Below are positions 1 through 11,347 of a stretch of DNA of 64,000 bases, piece by piece. The stretch is from NCBI GenBank assembly GCA_037039925.1, contig JAXRKP010001604.1:44645-108644 (forward strand), given 5' to 3'. The notes below the pieces were generated by a model. That model searched no databases, had not been told where the DNA came from, and worked only from the letters and a program-made list of their open reading frames with translations. The position numbers and the translations under genes were made by a program. This stretch comes from Doris montereyensis. Taxonomy: Eukaryota > Mollusca > Gastropoda > Nudibranchia > Dorididae. Position 1 is the stretch's first letter. The number at the start of each line of letters is the position of its first letter.

Positions 1-1909
1 CTCTCACTTTCAGTCGTGTGTACGCACTACATCACTTAGATAATAGATGTTTGTATGGTGTAGAACGTAATAAAAATAAGTAATCACAAGTCTTAGAGTC
101 TAAGCCTAGTAAACGAAGGCATGCTGTACTTGTACATTGTTTAGATAGATCGTTAGGCTTATTTGGCGTGTTATCTAAACAAACCAATCGTCGGGTTAAA
201 ATCATGGGAAAAAATCAATACATCTATTGACTTTTTATTATAGATTGAGAGTAAAAGAGGACAGGGGTGAAAATTCACTCCACAGCAAATGTCAGACGAA
301 TGCATTGAAGTCATTACAATTACAACTATGTAATTTTCATAGAGGTTTAATGACATCAGTGCTGGTTCTGGGGGAAAGATCAGTACATCAAAAGATCATT
401 ACAACTGACTTCACTACAGGTGGAGTTGATTGTACATTCTCATTCTTGCAGTTGATTTTGTTTAATTTTATTTGAAACTTTTTTTCTTTTTCTTTTTTTA
501 GAAAATCACTTTATGCTTCAAAACTGATGGATTACTTTTCATGTAATATTTTTGAAGAATTAAAAGCTGTCTATTTAGCTAGTTGATTGCTATTTGATTT
601 GAGCATGACAAGAGATACAAATGAATCTACACTTTATGCATTAAACAAGAGATAATTCCACTTCAGATGACCTGAAAACAGAAATGTCTGTCTATACTAA
701 TATTACTATGTACCATAGTTATTTTTATTTGATTGCTGATTCAGTTGTGTAAGAAATGTCTGCAAAAATAAAGGGAAAGAATAGTTGTTTGAATTCCTGT
801 TAACTTGTACTTATTAGAGTTTAGCTGAATCCACAAGTACATGGTAAACACCCACCCTCAAATAGTATTCATAAAATCAAATTGATGTAGCCAAATGTTT
901 TATCCAAATTTCCTTTCTTTTGTTACTTAATAATCTCTAGTTTCCCCCTCACTTTACATGTACATCCAGTCCAGATGAAATCATGGCATACTTCTTTTTC
1001 TTTTCTTTCCTTTTTCTTTGTTCGTTTGGGTATATTTTTAATACTAATACTGTTTGGGTTCATTTTGATTGATAGTAACATTAAAAACTACTTATTTATG
1101 CATTCTTGATCAAAACTCCATTATAGGGAAATAATTACATGTGTACATAACTTGATTTTAAACACGTTTCATTCTTTATTGACAGATAAATTAATGTCAC
1201 ATCAATGGAATACAAATGGCAAACAAGAGTATTAAAGAAAAAGTGTTATTTTATTATTTGAGCTCTTAATACATAAAAAATGTATTGATACAAAAATGTG
1301 TCCTGTTGTCTTTTAATAGCGTTTTGTCACACACAAAATGTAAATTTATCATTTATCTTTATGATAATGAAAATGTGGTGATGAATACAGCACTTTTGAT
1401 TTCATCTCCCACTTTTTAAAATTCTTTTAATAATTACGACAGATAATTTGTATAAAATTTTCTTTTTATTTTCTTTCACAATTGTGATGAAAGAACCTTA
1501 TAACTGTAAATATTTTAATGTTGACGACTTCTTTCAAAATGTAGTTTTGTTGATGCAAAAATTGACATCAGCTCTGTTGTTTCTTGAAAAGCATTAAGAA
1601 ATTGTAATGATTTTCTCATCTTGTAAATTGTGCATGCTCCTGTTGTAATCATATGTTTGGTACATTCACACATGCTGTATATTATCTTTTCATATTGTTT
1701 TAGGAGAGGTCACAGAGACCTTGTAATGTTTTCATTAGAATTTCAGTGATACTCTAAAATACTTTACTTTGATACATATTAGTATAATGAATTGCTCCAA
1801 ATCATGAATTTTCATAACACATTCAACTTACTTTTTTTCATTGTGAAGTTTCTGTAAAAAGATATCTCAAGTAACTAAATAGAAGAGTGGAGTAGGAGCA
1901 AAAAGAGAA
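1..1909. other. AT-rich non-coding stretch
   Basis: No recognisable gene, RNA or mobile element is seen. The DNA is AT-rich, with short T-runs and only small chance reading frames. It could be intron, intergenic DNA or the 3' untranslated region of a gene to the left; the sequence does not decide. Confidence 0.5.
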
Positions 1910-2040
1910 AGAAACATTGAATTAATTGAAAGATATTAAAAATGTCAAAGACATTGCTTTCAAAAATTTGAGACAGGTAGAGAAACATTGAATTAATTGA
2001 AAGATGTTAAAAATTCAACGACATGTCTTTCAAAGATTTG
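1910..2040. repeat. Two-copy tandem duplication, about 71 bp
   Basis: The word AGAAACATTGAATTAATTGA occurs at 1910 and again at 1981. The downstream halves also match with small differences (a shared AAAGAT.TTAAAAAT block, then a CTTTCAAA block). This is a local tandem duplication with modest divergence and no coding content. Confidence 0.8.
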
Positions 2041-2428
2041 GAAAAGTGGTCGCTGTCACTGGAAGTATTAAGCTGGCCTTTGCTTGCAAATGTTTGTATT
2101 AAAAAAATTGCCATAATACCTGTGCAATTCAAGCCTAGGTTATAACTGAAAAGTCAGTAAAAGAAATGCTTGTGTGATTATGTCCTTTTATAATTGTCTG
2201 GACATTCTTTGAAATTAAGCTTTTGATTTTTTAAATTCTCTTAGAATTTTACCTGTTTTGTAAATTGTTTTAATGAATATGTGTGAAACAATATTAGGAA
2301 GATTCAAAACATCTAGAAAATATTTACAAAATTTGACCAAATTAAATCAATTTTACGAAAATTTTCATTATGCTGTCTTATTTTTGTAACTTTGTGGTAT
2401 GCAAACTCTGAGTTAATTTTCTATTTAT

Positions 2429-2843
2429 AATCACGTCTCGATAGACTACGATAAACTGGATGTCTCAATTATCCGAACAGATGAGCTTGGGATGGATATT
2501 TTTTTCTTTCTTTGTACCGGAATATAGAGACAAGAGTGTTTATACTTTGATAAACCAAACATTCAACTGTTAGACATAGTTAAACCAGTTGGCTGACGAC
2601 GCATCAAAGCCACAGACTGGACTCTTCCAACACCACTTCAGCCATACAATTTTGGCAACATGGTGTCCCAGCCAATTGACTGGTGTGCCACATTGCCCAG
2701 GCAGATGGGTAGAGGCGAGTAGGTGTCCGTTTGGCCCAGGCACAAAGCACTGTCGCTAGTGGATGTTCGATAATCCAGATGTCTCGATAATCCGGACAAA
2801 TTGCTCGGAACGGAAGTGTTCAGACTATCGAGACATGACTGTA
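2429..2843. mobile_element. TA-flanked MITE, family 1, copy 1
   Basis: The left end reads ATCACGTCTCGATAG. The right end, reverse-complemented, reads CAGTCATGTCTCGATAG and is followed by TA. The interior matches a second copy at 21061-21888, for example the shared block GCATCAAAGCCA and the subterminal GACAAATTGCTCGGAAC. Ends of this type next to TA fit the Tc1/mariner group (Tigger/pogo-like). There is no transposase, so it is a non-autonomous element of about 415 bp. Confidence 0.75.
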
Positions 2844-3188
2844 TTTGTTGTTTTTTAATTCTTTCATTACATTACTAATTGTTTTAAACAATCAATATGC
2901 ACTGTGGGTAGGGATGTCGCAAATAATTCTCCCAACGTGACCCTGTGTGTCATAAAAGGCGACTTAATGACCTTTTCAGGTTGAAGCTCCTGACAAGAGT
3001 CCCCTGGCCATCCTTATGTGAAAAAAAGCCATATTGATTACTAAATCACAGCAAACACAATTCCTTTGAATCCTTTGGGACATGCAGGAGTTTCGTTTAA
3101 TAGATTGAATGAAGGACAGTGGGCAAAACCAAAAAGGACACTTGTGATCAGAGGCGTTGTAGCTGAATCATAATGTTGTGAGTTGGTA
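2844..3188. other. Unassigned stretch between two MITEs
   Basis: No gene is seen. The part near 2905-3000 (around GGATGTCGCAAATAATTCTC and GTGTCATAAAAGGCGAC) has the higher GC content and texture of a dispersed repeat rather than of the surrounding AT-rich DNA, but no second copy occurs in the window. Confidence 0.35.
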
Positions 3189-3688
3189 CAGTGCAATCCC
3201 GATAACGACATCGCCGGGACCGAACAATCATGTCATTATCGGGGGATGTCGTTATTCAGAATTTTTCAAAATGGCGGCGAAAGGGGGCGTTAGTGAGTGA
3301 GGCTAGTCAATTGGGAAGATGTGGTGGGGCCCTGAAAAGGGCCGGTGTGTTGGGGGTGGGCTTGGTAGAGCCAGCAGATGGGTTTACTAGCTGGTTGTCA
3401 CGGCCTTGGTACCCTCAGAGATGGAGAAATAATCTCACATGTTGTCATTGGCCGAAAAAGAAGTATTTTCATTACTAAGAATACGTCTCAATTTTGTCAA
3501 TATTGATCAAATTTTCATGTCAAATGTAGTGTTTACGGCTAGACTTATGTCGTTATTGGGAGGTTTCACGTCGTTATTCGGAGGGTTTTTTTACTAATGA
3601 TATATAGCAAAAAAAACGGGACCAGGGATCCATGTCGCTATCGGGGATTGTCGTTATTTGGAGATGTCATTATCAGGGGATTGCACTG
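3189..3688. mobile_element. TA-flanked MITE, family 2 (500 bp)
   Basis: The left end is TA then CAGTGCAATCCC. The right end is GGATTGCACTG then TA, an inverted repeat with TA on both outer sides (3187-3188 and 3689-3690). Subterminal repeats of the type GTCGTTAT(C/T)(C/G)GG occur several times. These features fit a pogo/Tigger-like non-autonomous element. The short reading frames inside are not protein-like. Confidence 0.85.
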
Positions 3689-3690
3689 TA

Positions 3691-4862
3691 ATTACGACGG
3701 CACTGATTTAAACCCCACGGCTGGAATAGGTGGGAGTTTGTTTTCACAACGTTGTACTTTAGGAAAGGTACTTCAATCTATTTGACTCGGACGTGAATGA
3801 GTACTCAGCAAAAAGTAGAGGAAGATCTTGTCAGAGTGTAAGTACGAAAAACCTAACAGACTTGTGTACTGTATGCTGTACTAAGTCACTTTAATTAATA
3901 AAAATGTTATGGGGACAAAAGAACAACATATATTAATTGGCATGTCTAATCCTGAACCTTACGACACTGTCAGAATAGGCTCCCAAACCACAAAACAAAC
4001 CTGTCTGAAATAATCAATTTGTGTAAGAAAAAACTAAGCCCCCAAAAATGGTAATTAAACTAATTGACGGCGATTGAGAGCGACGGCATCTAAGAAGTGA
4101 CGTCAAACAATTTGACAACCAGAAGTAACGTCATCCAAAATGGTGACCAGAAGTGGTTCCGTCCAAGATGGCGGCCAGACACGAGTGTGTCTAAGTCTAA
4201 GATGGCTGCCAGAAGTGTATCACATCACTCACCGAGTCCTTATCAAGAGTTTTATTTTTTTTTTTTTTTTTACTAATTTTTGCAATCGCCTTTAATTACA
4301 CAAAAGTTTTTTGAAGATTACAAATCTGTAATTGCTGTCTGTAACAACATTAACCCAGGTATCAAGGAAGCAGATATAAATTATCAGCTCATTAATTCAT
4401 CATTCCTGTTTCTCTCTTTCTCTCCTAGCCGTCGGTTTGCTACAAAAAATTGTACGTCTATAGGGGCCTTTACCTAGAAACAAACTCAATCACAGGATTA
4501 GCCCACGGCAGAAAAAAGCAGATGAAGAAAATGAAGAAGTGATTAAAGCAAAGAAGTAAAGAAAAATGGAAAAACAAATTTGTAATGATTAAGGTAGTCC
4601 TTTATCTTTTTCGTCTTTCTTTTTGTTTCATTTCATGCGAGAAAACAGTTTTTAATTATTTTTTTAAAAGACAAGAGTTAAAGTATAAGTATAAGAAAAG
4701 AAAGATGAAGAAGAAGAAAAAAATAAAAAATACACATAGAAGGGGATAAAGATGAAGAAGAAATATTTGTATTCACAAAAAAAACTTTATTTCTTTTTTT
4801 TTAAATAATAAAGCAATAACTGACAATATAACTATGACAATGTCTTCGAAATGAGAAGTATA
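3691..4862. other. Non-coding, AT-rich, with A- and T-runs
   Basis: No gene is supported. It holds a short reiterated block (listed separately), a run of about 18 T near 4254-4271, and purine-rich A/G stretches from 4500 to 4760. It lies just past the 3' end of the ankyrin gene, which is transcribed leftward. Confidence 0.5.
4098..4225. promoter_or_regulatory. Reiterated AAGATGGC motif with a CRE palindrome
   Basis: A perfect TGACGTCA (CRE/ATF) palindrome lies at 4098-4105. Downstream are degenerate repeats of about 30 bp built on (A/T)AGATGG(C)GGCCAGAAGTG; the central AAGATGGCGGC is the classic YY1 binding word. This may be a promoter-like cluster or a small tandem repeat that resembles one. 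No transcription start is visible, so regulatory function is a guess. Confidence 0.3.
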
Positions 4863-4868
4863 TTTATT
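4863..4868 (-). terminator. Polyadenylation signal of the ankyrin gene
   Basis: AATAAA on the minus strand, 22 bases past the stop codon of the ankyrin gene's last exon. Confidence 0.6.
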
Positions 4869-4889
4869 TAGTTTTGAAAACGCAAAAAA

Positions 4890-5023
4890 TTATATATTCA
4901 GCAATTGTGTTTGAATATCATGATGTTGAAAATCTCTTGCTAGGTCAGACACTGTTGAAGATCCCATTTTAAGAGAGGGATTGGCACCATGTTTCAAAAG
5001 GCACTCCACAATCTCACTGTGAC
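4890..5023 (-). CDS. Ankyrin gene, last coding exon (ankyrin repeat 3 and C-terminus)
   Basis: The exon starts after the acceptor CCTTTAG and ends at TAA (4892-4890). It supplies the two bases that complete a Gly codon split with the exon at 5573-5753, so phase and sequence both fit. It encodes the second half of an ankyrin repeat (HSEIVECLLKHGANPSLK) and a short tail ending DIQTQLLNI. The protein therefore stops soon after its third ankyrin repeat. An AATAAA follows 22 bases later. The intron separating it from the previous exon is 549 bp. The reading is secure as an exon; the name of the whole protein is not. Confidence 0.85.
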
Positions 5024-5572
5024 CTAAAGGGGAGACAAGAGTAAAATAGATTAGTTTTAATACAAAACAGTTCTTCTTTTTACTTTTGTTTTCTTTTTTA
5101 CATTGTATTATATCAATGTGCATAGGTATTTACATAAATTTGCTATGTGTATAATACGCTAATTGGTCAGATAATGATTAGTTTCAAATCTTTAATGTTG
5201 TAATTTGTTCTTTATAGATCATGTTTTCTAGTATCATGTAACTATGTATTCTGATTCATTTTTTTTAAAGTGACCAATTAAAAAAGCAACAACAGCAAAC
5301 TAGCAACAACAAAATCCCAAACAACAGAAGAACAACCAAAAATATATCTAAGAGCATACAGAACAAACAACAAAACAATAACAAAAACCACATCCTCAAT
5401 GACTATTCCTTATAGACATTCTGCCACAATGATAGAATTCATTTATCCCCTCGGAGGAAATCTGAAATAGTTTTTATAAATATGTCTGCTATCATTAGTA
5501 TCGTTTTTAGTAATGTCCAAAAACATGTAAATGTGTAAATAAAATGCAAGTTTTGTTTAGTGAAGAACTTAC

Positions 5573-5753
5573 CATGCATAGTGGCCAAATGTAAAGGAGT
5601 AGCATTTTCACATTGACTATTCTGACAGTTTACATTGATGCTGTCACACTGGCATAGAATTTCTACTATGGATAAATTACCACTGTTGGAAGCTGCATGC
5701 AGTGGCGTATTTCCAGTATCAGAAGCCAGATTTATATTTATTGGCAGGTGGGC
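5573..5753 (-). CDS. Ankyrin gene, coding exon 3 (ankyrin repeats 2 and 3)
   Basis: A 181-base exon between acceptor ATTTCAG and donor G|GTAAGT. Translated from phase 0 it gives an ankyrin repeat with the consensus DTGNTPLHAASNSGNLSIVE, then NVNCQNSQCENATPLHLAT opening the next repeat. It ends one base into a Gly codon finished by the last exon. Ankyrin repeats are helix-turn-helix protein-binding scaffolds. The frame is open throughout. Confidence 0.88.
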
Positions 5754-6514
5754 CTGAAATCAAATAATAAAAGTATCATTATCATTGATCTGGGGGTCAA
5801 AGAATTACTATATTGTAGATTGGTTAGCAAGGGTTTCTGCAAAACTCAGTTAATCCTCTCAGCAGGGACCATTATACTGAAGCAAATTTGGTTTAACCTT
5901 AACTTTCTTTCTTTCCTTTTCACTTTCCATTCTACCTTTCGGTGTATGGGTTCAGGTGCCTGAGATGATCTTTCTCCAGGATGCCCTGTCCTGGCATTTT
6001 CTGTTTCCTTCCAAAAATGTTAAATTTCTCTTCTTCAATGCCTCTTTTATATCTTCTTCCCACTTTCTCCAAGGTCTGCCTTTGATCTTTTACCTTGGGC
6101 TTTAGCACTGTATACTGATTTAGCTATTCTATTGTCATTCATTCTGTTTACATGCCCAAACCATCTCAGTTGATTTATTGCTATCTTAGTTTTTATGCCA
6201 TCTGCTTTTGGTTTGATCTCTTATTGTTGTGTGTCTGATTTTGTCTCTTTTAGTTTTCCCTACTACTCTTCCTAGATATTTCATTTCAGCTGCCTGTACT
6301 CTACTGTATGCTCTACTGTCTAAGGTCCAGATTTCACTGCCATAGAGGAGGGTAGGACAATAAATTGTGTTGTATACTGCCATTTCAGTTTTTGTTGACA
6401 ATTCTTGTTTACCTACAAATGCCTTTCCTAGATGGTTATATATTGCACTTGCCTTTTGGATTCTCTGGCTGATTTCTTCTCTTAGTTTTCCCTCTGAGTT
6501 AATCATTACTCCTA

Positions 6515-6888
6515 AAGACAAATAGTGAGGCAAGGGGCATGTCGGAAGTGAAGGTAATGACACAAGATAATATGAAAGCCCCATAGGAACAAAGACGAGA
6601 CAAATACAAGGAATAGACAGAAAAAAATCCTGGCCACCATGGGGATCAAACCCGTGACCTCTGCGTCAGCACCCATCGCCTTGCCATGAACCAACCGAGC
6701 TAAGTAATTGGGGAGCGTAGTTAGCCTGGTTGGTAGCACGCTTTCTTTTCATGGCGAGGGAGATTGGTGCCGACGCAGAGGTCGTGGGTTCGATCCCCAT
6801 GGTGGCCAGGATTTTTTCCTGTCTATTCCTTGTATTTGTCTCATCTTTGTTCCTATGGGGCTTTCACATTATCTTGTGTCATTACCTT
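6515..6888. mobile_element. Head-to-head tRNA-derived SINE dimer inside LINE copy A
   Basis: Two copies of one tRNA-derived SINE lie in opposite directions. The right copy (plus) has an A-box-like TAGCCTGGTTGG and a B box GGGTTCGATCCCC. The left copy is its reverse complement (GGGGATCAAACCC). Both share the body motif TTGTTCCTATGGGGC towards the outer ends. The whole 374-bp block is flanked by one 11-bp direct repeat, CATTACTCCTA, at 6504-6514 and 6889-6899, so it behaves as a single insertion into the LINE. Confidence 0.85.
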
Positions 6889-9071
6889 CATTACTCCTAG
6901 GCGATTATAGCTTTGAACTTGTTCTAAACTCTCCCTGCCCAATTTAAGATTTTTTGTTTTAGCTTCCCTAGTTACTAGCATTGTTTTGGTTTTCTTTGTA
7001 TTTACTCTCATTCCTTTTTTATTTAGTTCATTGTTGATAATGTTGATATTCAACTGAAGGTCACTTTCTGATTTTCCAAACAGAACTAAATCATTGGCAA
7101 ATGAAAGCATTGATACATTTACTGGTTTGAGCTTCCACATACCTACATTCATTTTCTTCATTTTTGAGGATGCCTTTGTGACTGAATCCATAAATGTGAA
7201 AACAAAAAGAGGACTTAGGATACAACCCTGTCATACCCCTATATCTAAATCAAATTCTGCAGATATATTTCCAGCTACTCTCACTTCACATGTGGGTTTA
7301 TTGTAAAAAATGTTAATGGCTTCTATTAAAGTCAATAAAACACAGGTGCAAGTCAACGTTTCTCTCAAGGAATTTTTCTATTATTTGTCTAATTGTAAAT
7401 ATGTGATCTTGTACACTTCTTCCTGGTCTAAATCCACTCTGATGTTTTTCAATCTGACCTACTCTTTTCCTTAGTCTCATTTCCAATATCCTGGCATAAC
7501 CTTTGCCTGGTATGCTAAGTAGCGATATCACCCTATAGTTTGAGCATTCCATAGTTGATCCTTTCTTATGTATTGGTACCACCGTTCCTTTTTCCAGTCG
7601 TCTGGCATCTGTTTGGACTTTCATGCTTGTTGGCATATTGCATGTAGTAGTTTGTCTGCCTCTCTCCCTTGCTTTTTAATCATTTCTGGATAAACTTGAT
7701 CTGCTCCTGGGGCTTTTCCTAATTTCACTTTTCTTATAGCTGTTTGAAGTTCTTCCATTGATATAACTACATCTTCAGCTGTCTCCTCTGGATTACTTGT
7801 TACTCTTACTAATTGATCTTTACTCCTTGTTTCATATGTTCGGGAGGGATTATGTAATTGTTGAAAATACTTTCTCCACGCTTCCATGATTTCGCTGTTT
7901 TCTTTCATTATTTCTCCTTTGGCATTCTTCATTTGTCGTATTCGGCATGCTTTGGTCTTTCTCATGCTCTTCATTGCCCTCCAAAACAGCTTTTGATTTC
8001 CTTGATAGCTTTCTCTTTGTCTTTGTCCAAACTCTTCCATTTGTTCCTGTGTTTTGCTTTCCTCACTTCCTCTTTGGCTATAGTTCTTTTATCCTAGATT
8101 GGTATATCTCTTTTACTATTGGTTTATTTAGATCCTCTATTTTGAGTTTAGTAGATTTCTTCACTTTCCTTTTCTGTTTGTTTTCTTCAGTCAGTAATCT
8201 CATTTTGGCAATCACTAAGTGATGATCACTAAATATTTCTGCTCCTCTGTCTATTCTTGCATCCAATGTACTGTAAAAAAAAGGGAGCTGCTATTATACA
8301 GTCTATGATTGACTTTTCACACCTGCCTTCATTTACTCTTGTATTTTTGTGGATATCTTTGAGGAAAAAGGTGTTGGCTTTTTTTCATGTTATTCTCTAG
8401 GCAAAAATCTATTTAGTATTAGTCTCTCTCCATTTGGAGAAGTTGTTTTCTCCTTCTTTACCTATTACTCCTCCTGATGTTTCTATATTGTTGCCTACTC
8501 TAGCGTTTAAATCTCCTAAAACCATTAGTTCCTGTTTGTGTTAAGATTCTCTGCAGCTATTTGTAAGTCATTTTCAAAGGTATCTTTTTCTTCTTTAGTG
8601 GCATCTTCGTTTGGTCCATAAGCTATTTATAATTTAATTTCTCGTCCTCTAATAGCCGTCGGTTTATAAATTTCCAGGTTTGTAATAGCTTTTCATGCCT
8701 TTTATGCACTAGGAGACCTACTCCTGCTCTAGCTCTATCTTTGACATATACTCCTGAGAAGATTAAAATATTATTTGGTCCTACATTTTCTATTCCTTGT
8801 CCTTTTTTCTTTGTTTCTGTAATAGCCAAAATGTCTATTTAAAATTTTTTCCATCTCTTTAACTAATTCTAATTCTTTCCCATTTATTGCCCTAATATTC
8901 CATGTTCCAAAAATCACAGTCCGTGTTCGTTTCCATTTCGTTGTTGAAAGGCCAAGCAGGGTATATTATATTTTTTTCTCTGCATCAGTTAGGTTTTGGA
9001 TAAGCAGGGGGTTAGCCCACTGTACCCTAGAAAGATAGTGGGGCTGCTACCTTGAGGCCCCCTACCAGGCC

Positions 9072-9275
9072 TTGTTATTTTCTGTCATGGTTAACTCCCT
9101 TAGCCTTTAGTCATTCAAGACCAGCATGCAAGGAAGTAGGTTGCTATTTTCTGTCAGGGTTAACTCCCTTAGCCTTTGGTCAGTCAAGACCGACCTGCAA
9201 GGCAACAGGTTGTTTTATGTTAGGGTTAACTTCCTTAGCCTTTGGTCAGCCAAGACCGACCTGCAAGGCAGCAGG
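9072..9275 (-). repeat. 5' leader monomer array of LINE copy A
   Basis: Three tandem units, marked by TTAACTCCC/TTAACTTCC at 9091, 9160 and 9226 (periods 69 and 66 bp). Each holds TTAGCCTTTGGTCA and CCTGCAAGG. They are followed by a unique outer segment with GTACAGGTGCTTACCTGTCC, which marks the outermost 5' end of this LINE family across the window. Confidence 0.85.
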
Positions 9276-9345
9276 AGACTTGTGGAGGGCGGGATCATCT
9301 ATTCCCCCGTACAGGTGCTTACCTGTCCATTGCCCGGTTCCCCTT

Positions 9346-10363
9346 AACTTTTGTTACTTAATGACATTTCTTTTGTAGCTTCACGTTATTCTTGTTACTT
9401 AATGGCATATTTCTTTGTAGTTCGTAACAGTAATATACCAACGTATTCTGAGAAAAAACTCCACCCTAGTCTACGATCGTTCACCTATTCTCTAGTCCGC
9501 CAAGTTTTGATTCCATTTGGAGATCCAGCAATCAATTCTTGACTCTGATTGGTTCGTGGTCTTTCCACGTCGGAAAAGATAAGCACTCAGAAGACAGTAT
9601 ATATAAATAACTATCTATGATTAATTCAGCTTAGTTGAAAAATCCCAACATGCCATACACAGAAACTACACCCCTCATGCCACCTAGAATAGGGAAACTT
9701 AGCATACTGGTGGAGATGACCCTGTGATTTTGAGTGAGCAAGCACCATTCGTAGTCGTCCACATTTCCGCTGGGTAGGCCTTGACCAAAGAGTTATAATC
9801 TTTCTACCTTACAGTACAGAAGCCAGAAATTTGGATGTCTAGCTCTACTTAAATGTTCGCCCAGTATCATATAGAAATACTAGCTGACTGCCCGCTTCAA
9901 GGGTATTATTCTATTGATAGTATTAACGTTTTGATTTCTAGTTTTAGATCCAGAATCTGAAAATAGTAAAAGGGCCCAGGCTCCCAATAATAGAATACTC
10001 AACAGAGCGAGATCAATCGCTGCCTTCATATATATCAGTGCAACGTTCTTACCGACTGCATTCTAGATCTACAGTTTTACCACCCTGAGAAATAATTTCC
10101 TACTCAAGACACGCGCTCAGATATATTTATAAACCGTCATTTCAATTCACTTCGATCATCGAAAGTCGTTACGTCACAGTGGAAAGCAGCTGGAATACAT
10201 TAGCCAGCCGGGAGACTCGGTCTTTAACTTAGAGACTAAAAACAGAATGTATTCATCGGTCTCAAATAAAAAAGGAAGAAGAATGAGAAGAAAAACGATG
10301 AAATTAACCGATAAATAGCAAACGCATTCGAGTTTGGGTTTTTTTTTCAAGATCGAAGGAAGC
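9346..10363. other. Unassigned region with promoter-like words
   Basis: No gene is recognised. The stretch has ordinary base composition and short reading frames only. A candidate promoter at 9548-9652 is listed separately. Confidence 0.4.
9548..9652 (+). promoter_or_regulatory. Candidate TATA promoter
   Basis: ATTGG (inverted CCAAT box) at 9548-9552 is followed 46 bases later by TATATATAAATA at 9598-9609. An ATG lies at 9650 with a 25-codon frame (starts MPYTETTPLMPP, stop at 9727). The spacing suits a Pol II promoter, perhaps of a lost mobile element. No known product follows, so this may be chance. Confidence 0.25.
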
Positions 10364-10570
10364 ATCGGTGGCTGAGCAGTAAGGCTGCCGGACTGGGGAT
10401 CATGAAGCCCTGAGTTTGAATCTCAGCAAAGCTTGGGAGTAAAAACCTGTGTCAGACTAGCGTCCTGGCCTGGAAGTGATTACTGTCACCTGTTCCGCTT
10501 CACGCTATTGAAACCAGGATAAACTCAAGATCAATGGCCGTAATGGCCTTGAAGGAACTTGATTATTTAC
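10364..10570 (+). mobile_element. tRNA-derived SINE, family 1
   Basis: The head resembles a tRNA gene: TGGCTGAGCAGTAAGGC as A box and GAGTTTGAATCTC as B box. The body (CAGACTAGCGTCCTGG, TGTTCCGCTTCACGCTAT) is shared with a second, head-less copy at 24733-24890. The unit ends near GGCCTTGAAGGA. The imperfect cloverleaf and repeated body make it a SINE rather than a functional tRNA. Confidence 0.85.
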
Positions 10571-11345
10571 TGTTAAGATCAAAAAACACTTTTATGTAAG
10601 TATTTTATTGTAAAATGTTAAATCTCATCCTATTTTGTTCAACCAGGACTGGATTTATTCTCATCGAAAGATTTCATTTCTTTCTACTTTTGATTTGAAG
10701 TAATAAGCTTCATGATTTTGTACTCAACAAGTGTTCCTTAGCCTTGTCGGAGGTATTGAATCCCGCAAATTTCATATGTGCATTCACCGACCCCTTCCTT
10801 CATAATGGGAAGAATAAAGACAAAGATAAAAGATGGATTTATAATTCGTATCCCCACACAAGTGCAACCTCACGATTGTACATCATTTATTATTCCCCAA
10901 CAGGCTTATCATTTAATTTCGTCCTTCTCAACTCCCTGAGGAGCATACAGCATAGCAGCCTATTAGACGTTCCGAACTTACACTCTGCAAAGACCTTTCT
11001 CTTCCTATAGATCTAGCTGGCTACTCTTTGACACCTCAGTCAAGTGAGGAAAGTAGAGTAAAGTAGGCCTGCCTTCGCTAAGAGAACAATGTCATAAGGA
11101 GGCACCAGGGCCAGCCAAAAATAAAATATAACAGTTACACACACAGTGTGTGAGTCTTGACCTCCCGAACCCCTGACATTGAAACTGAGACTGATTCACC
11201 GAATCCCTGGGGTTCGATCGAACCAAGGTTAGCTACCACTCTATTAAACCTTATTTAGCACCCTAAAAAATCGCAAACATTTCCCCCAAATTGACGTAAG
11301 CCATTAAATTGAAATTGGACAGGGAGAGTGAGAGAAAAAGATATA
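10571..11345. other. Intron sequence without recognisable content
   Basis: Part of the 6.6-kb intron of the ankyrin gene between exons at 12352 and 5753. Only short, non-conserved reading frames are present. Confidence 0.45.
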
Positions 11346-11347
11346 TA

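Larger units (their letters stand above)
5895..9345 (-). mobile_element. RTE-type LINE, copy A (nearly full length, inactive)
   Basis: Read leftward from about 9345: a 5' leader with three monomers (9072-9275), the start of an AP-type endonuclease near 8930-8880 (relic of an FGTWN motif), endonuclease block 8829-8623 (ITETKKKG, AGVGLLVHKR), then reverse transcriptase with GKAPGADQVYPEMIK (about 7700), GFRPGRSVQDHIF (about 7420) and FANDLVLFG (about 7090), where the usual FADD has lost an Asp. The C-terminal part is cut by a SINE dimer and ends at 5895-6190. The frame is broken repeatedly. The copy sits in an intron of the ankyrin gene in the same orientation as the gene. Confidence 0.9.

Noticed and set aside
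10370..10440. tRNA gene candidate
   Set aside because: A and B boxes are present, but the cloverleaf is imperfect and the unit continues into a body repeated at 24733, so it is a SINE. The candidates at 6714, 12170, 24370, 36400 and 60275 are rejected for the same reason.
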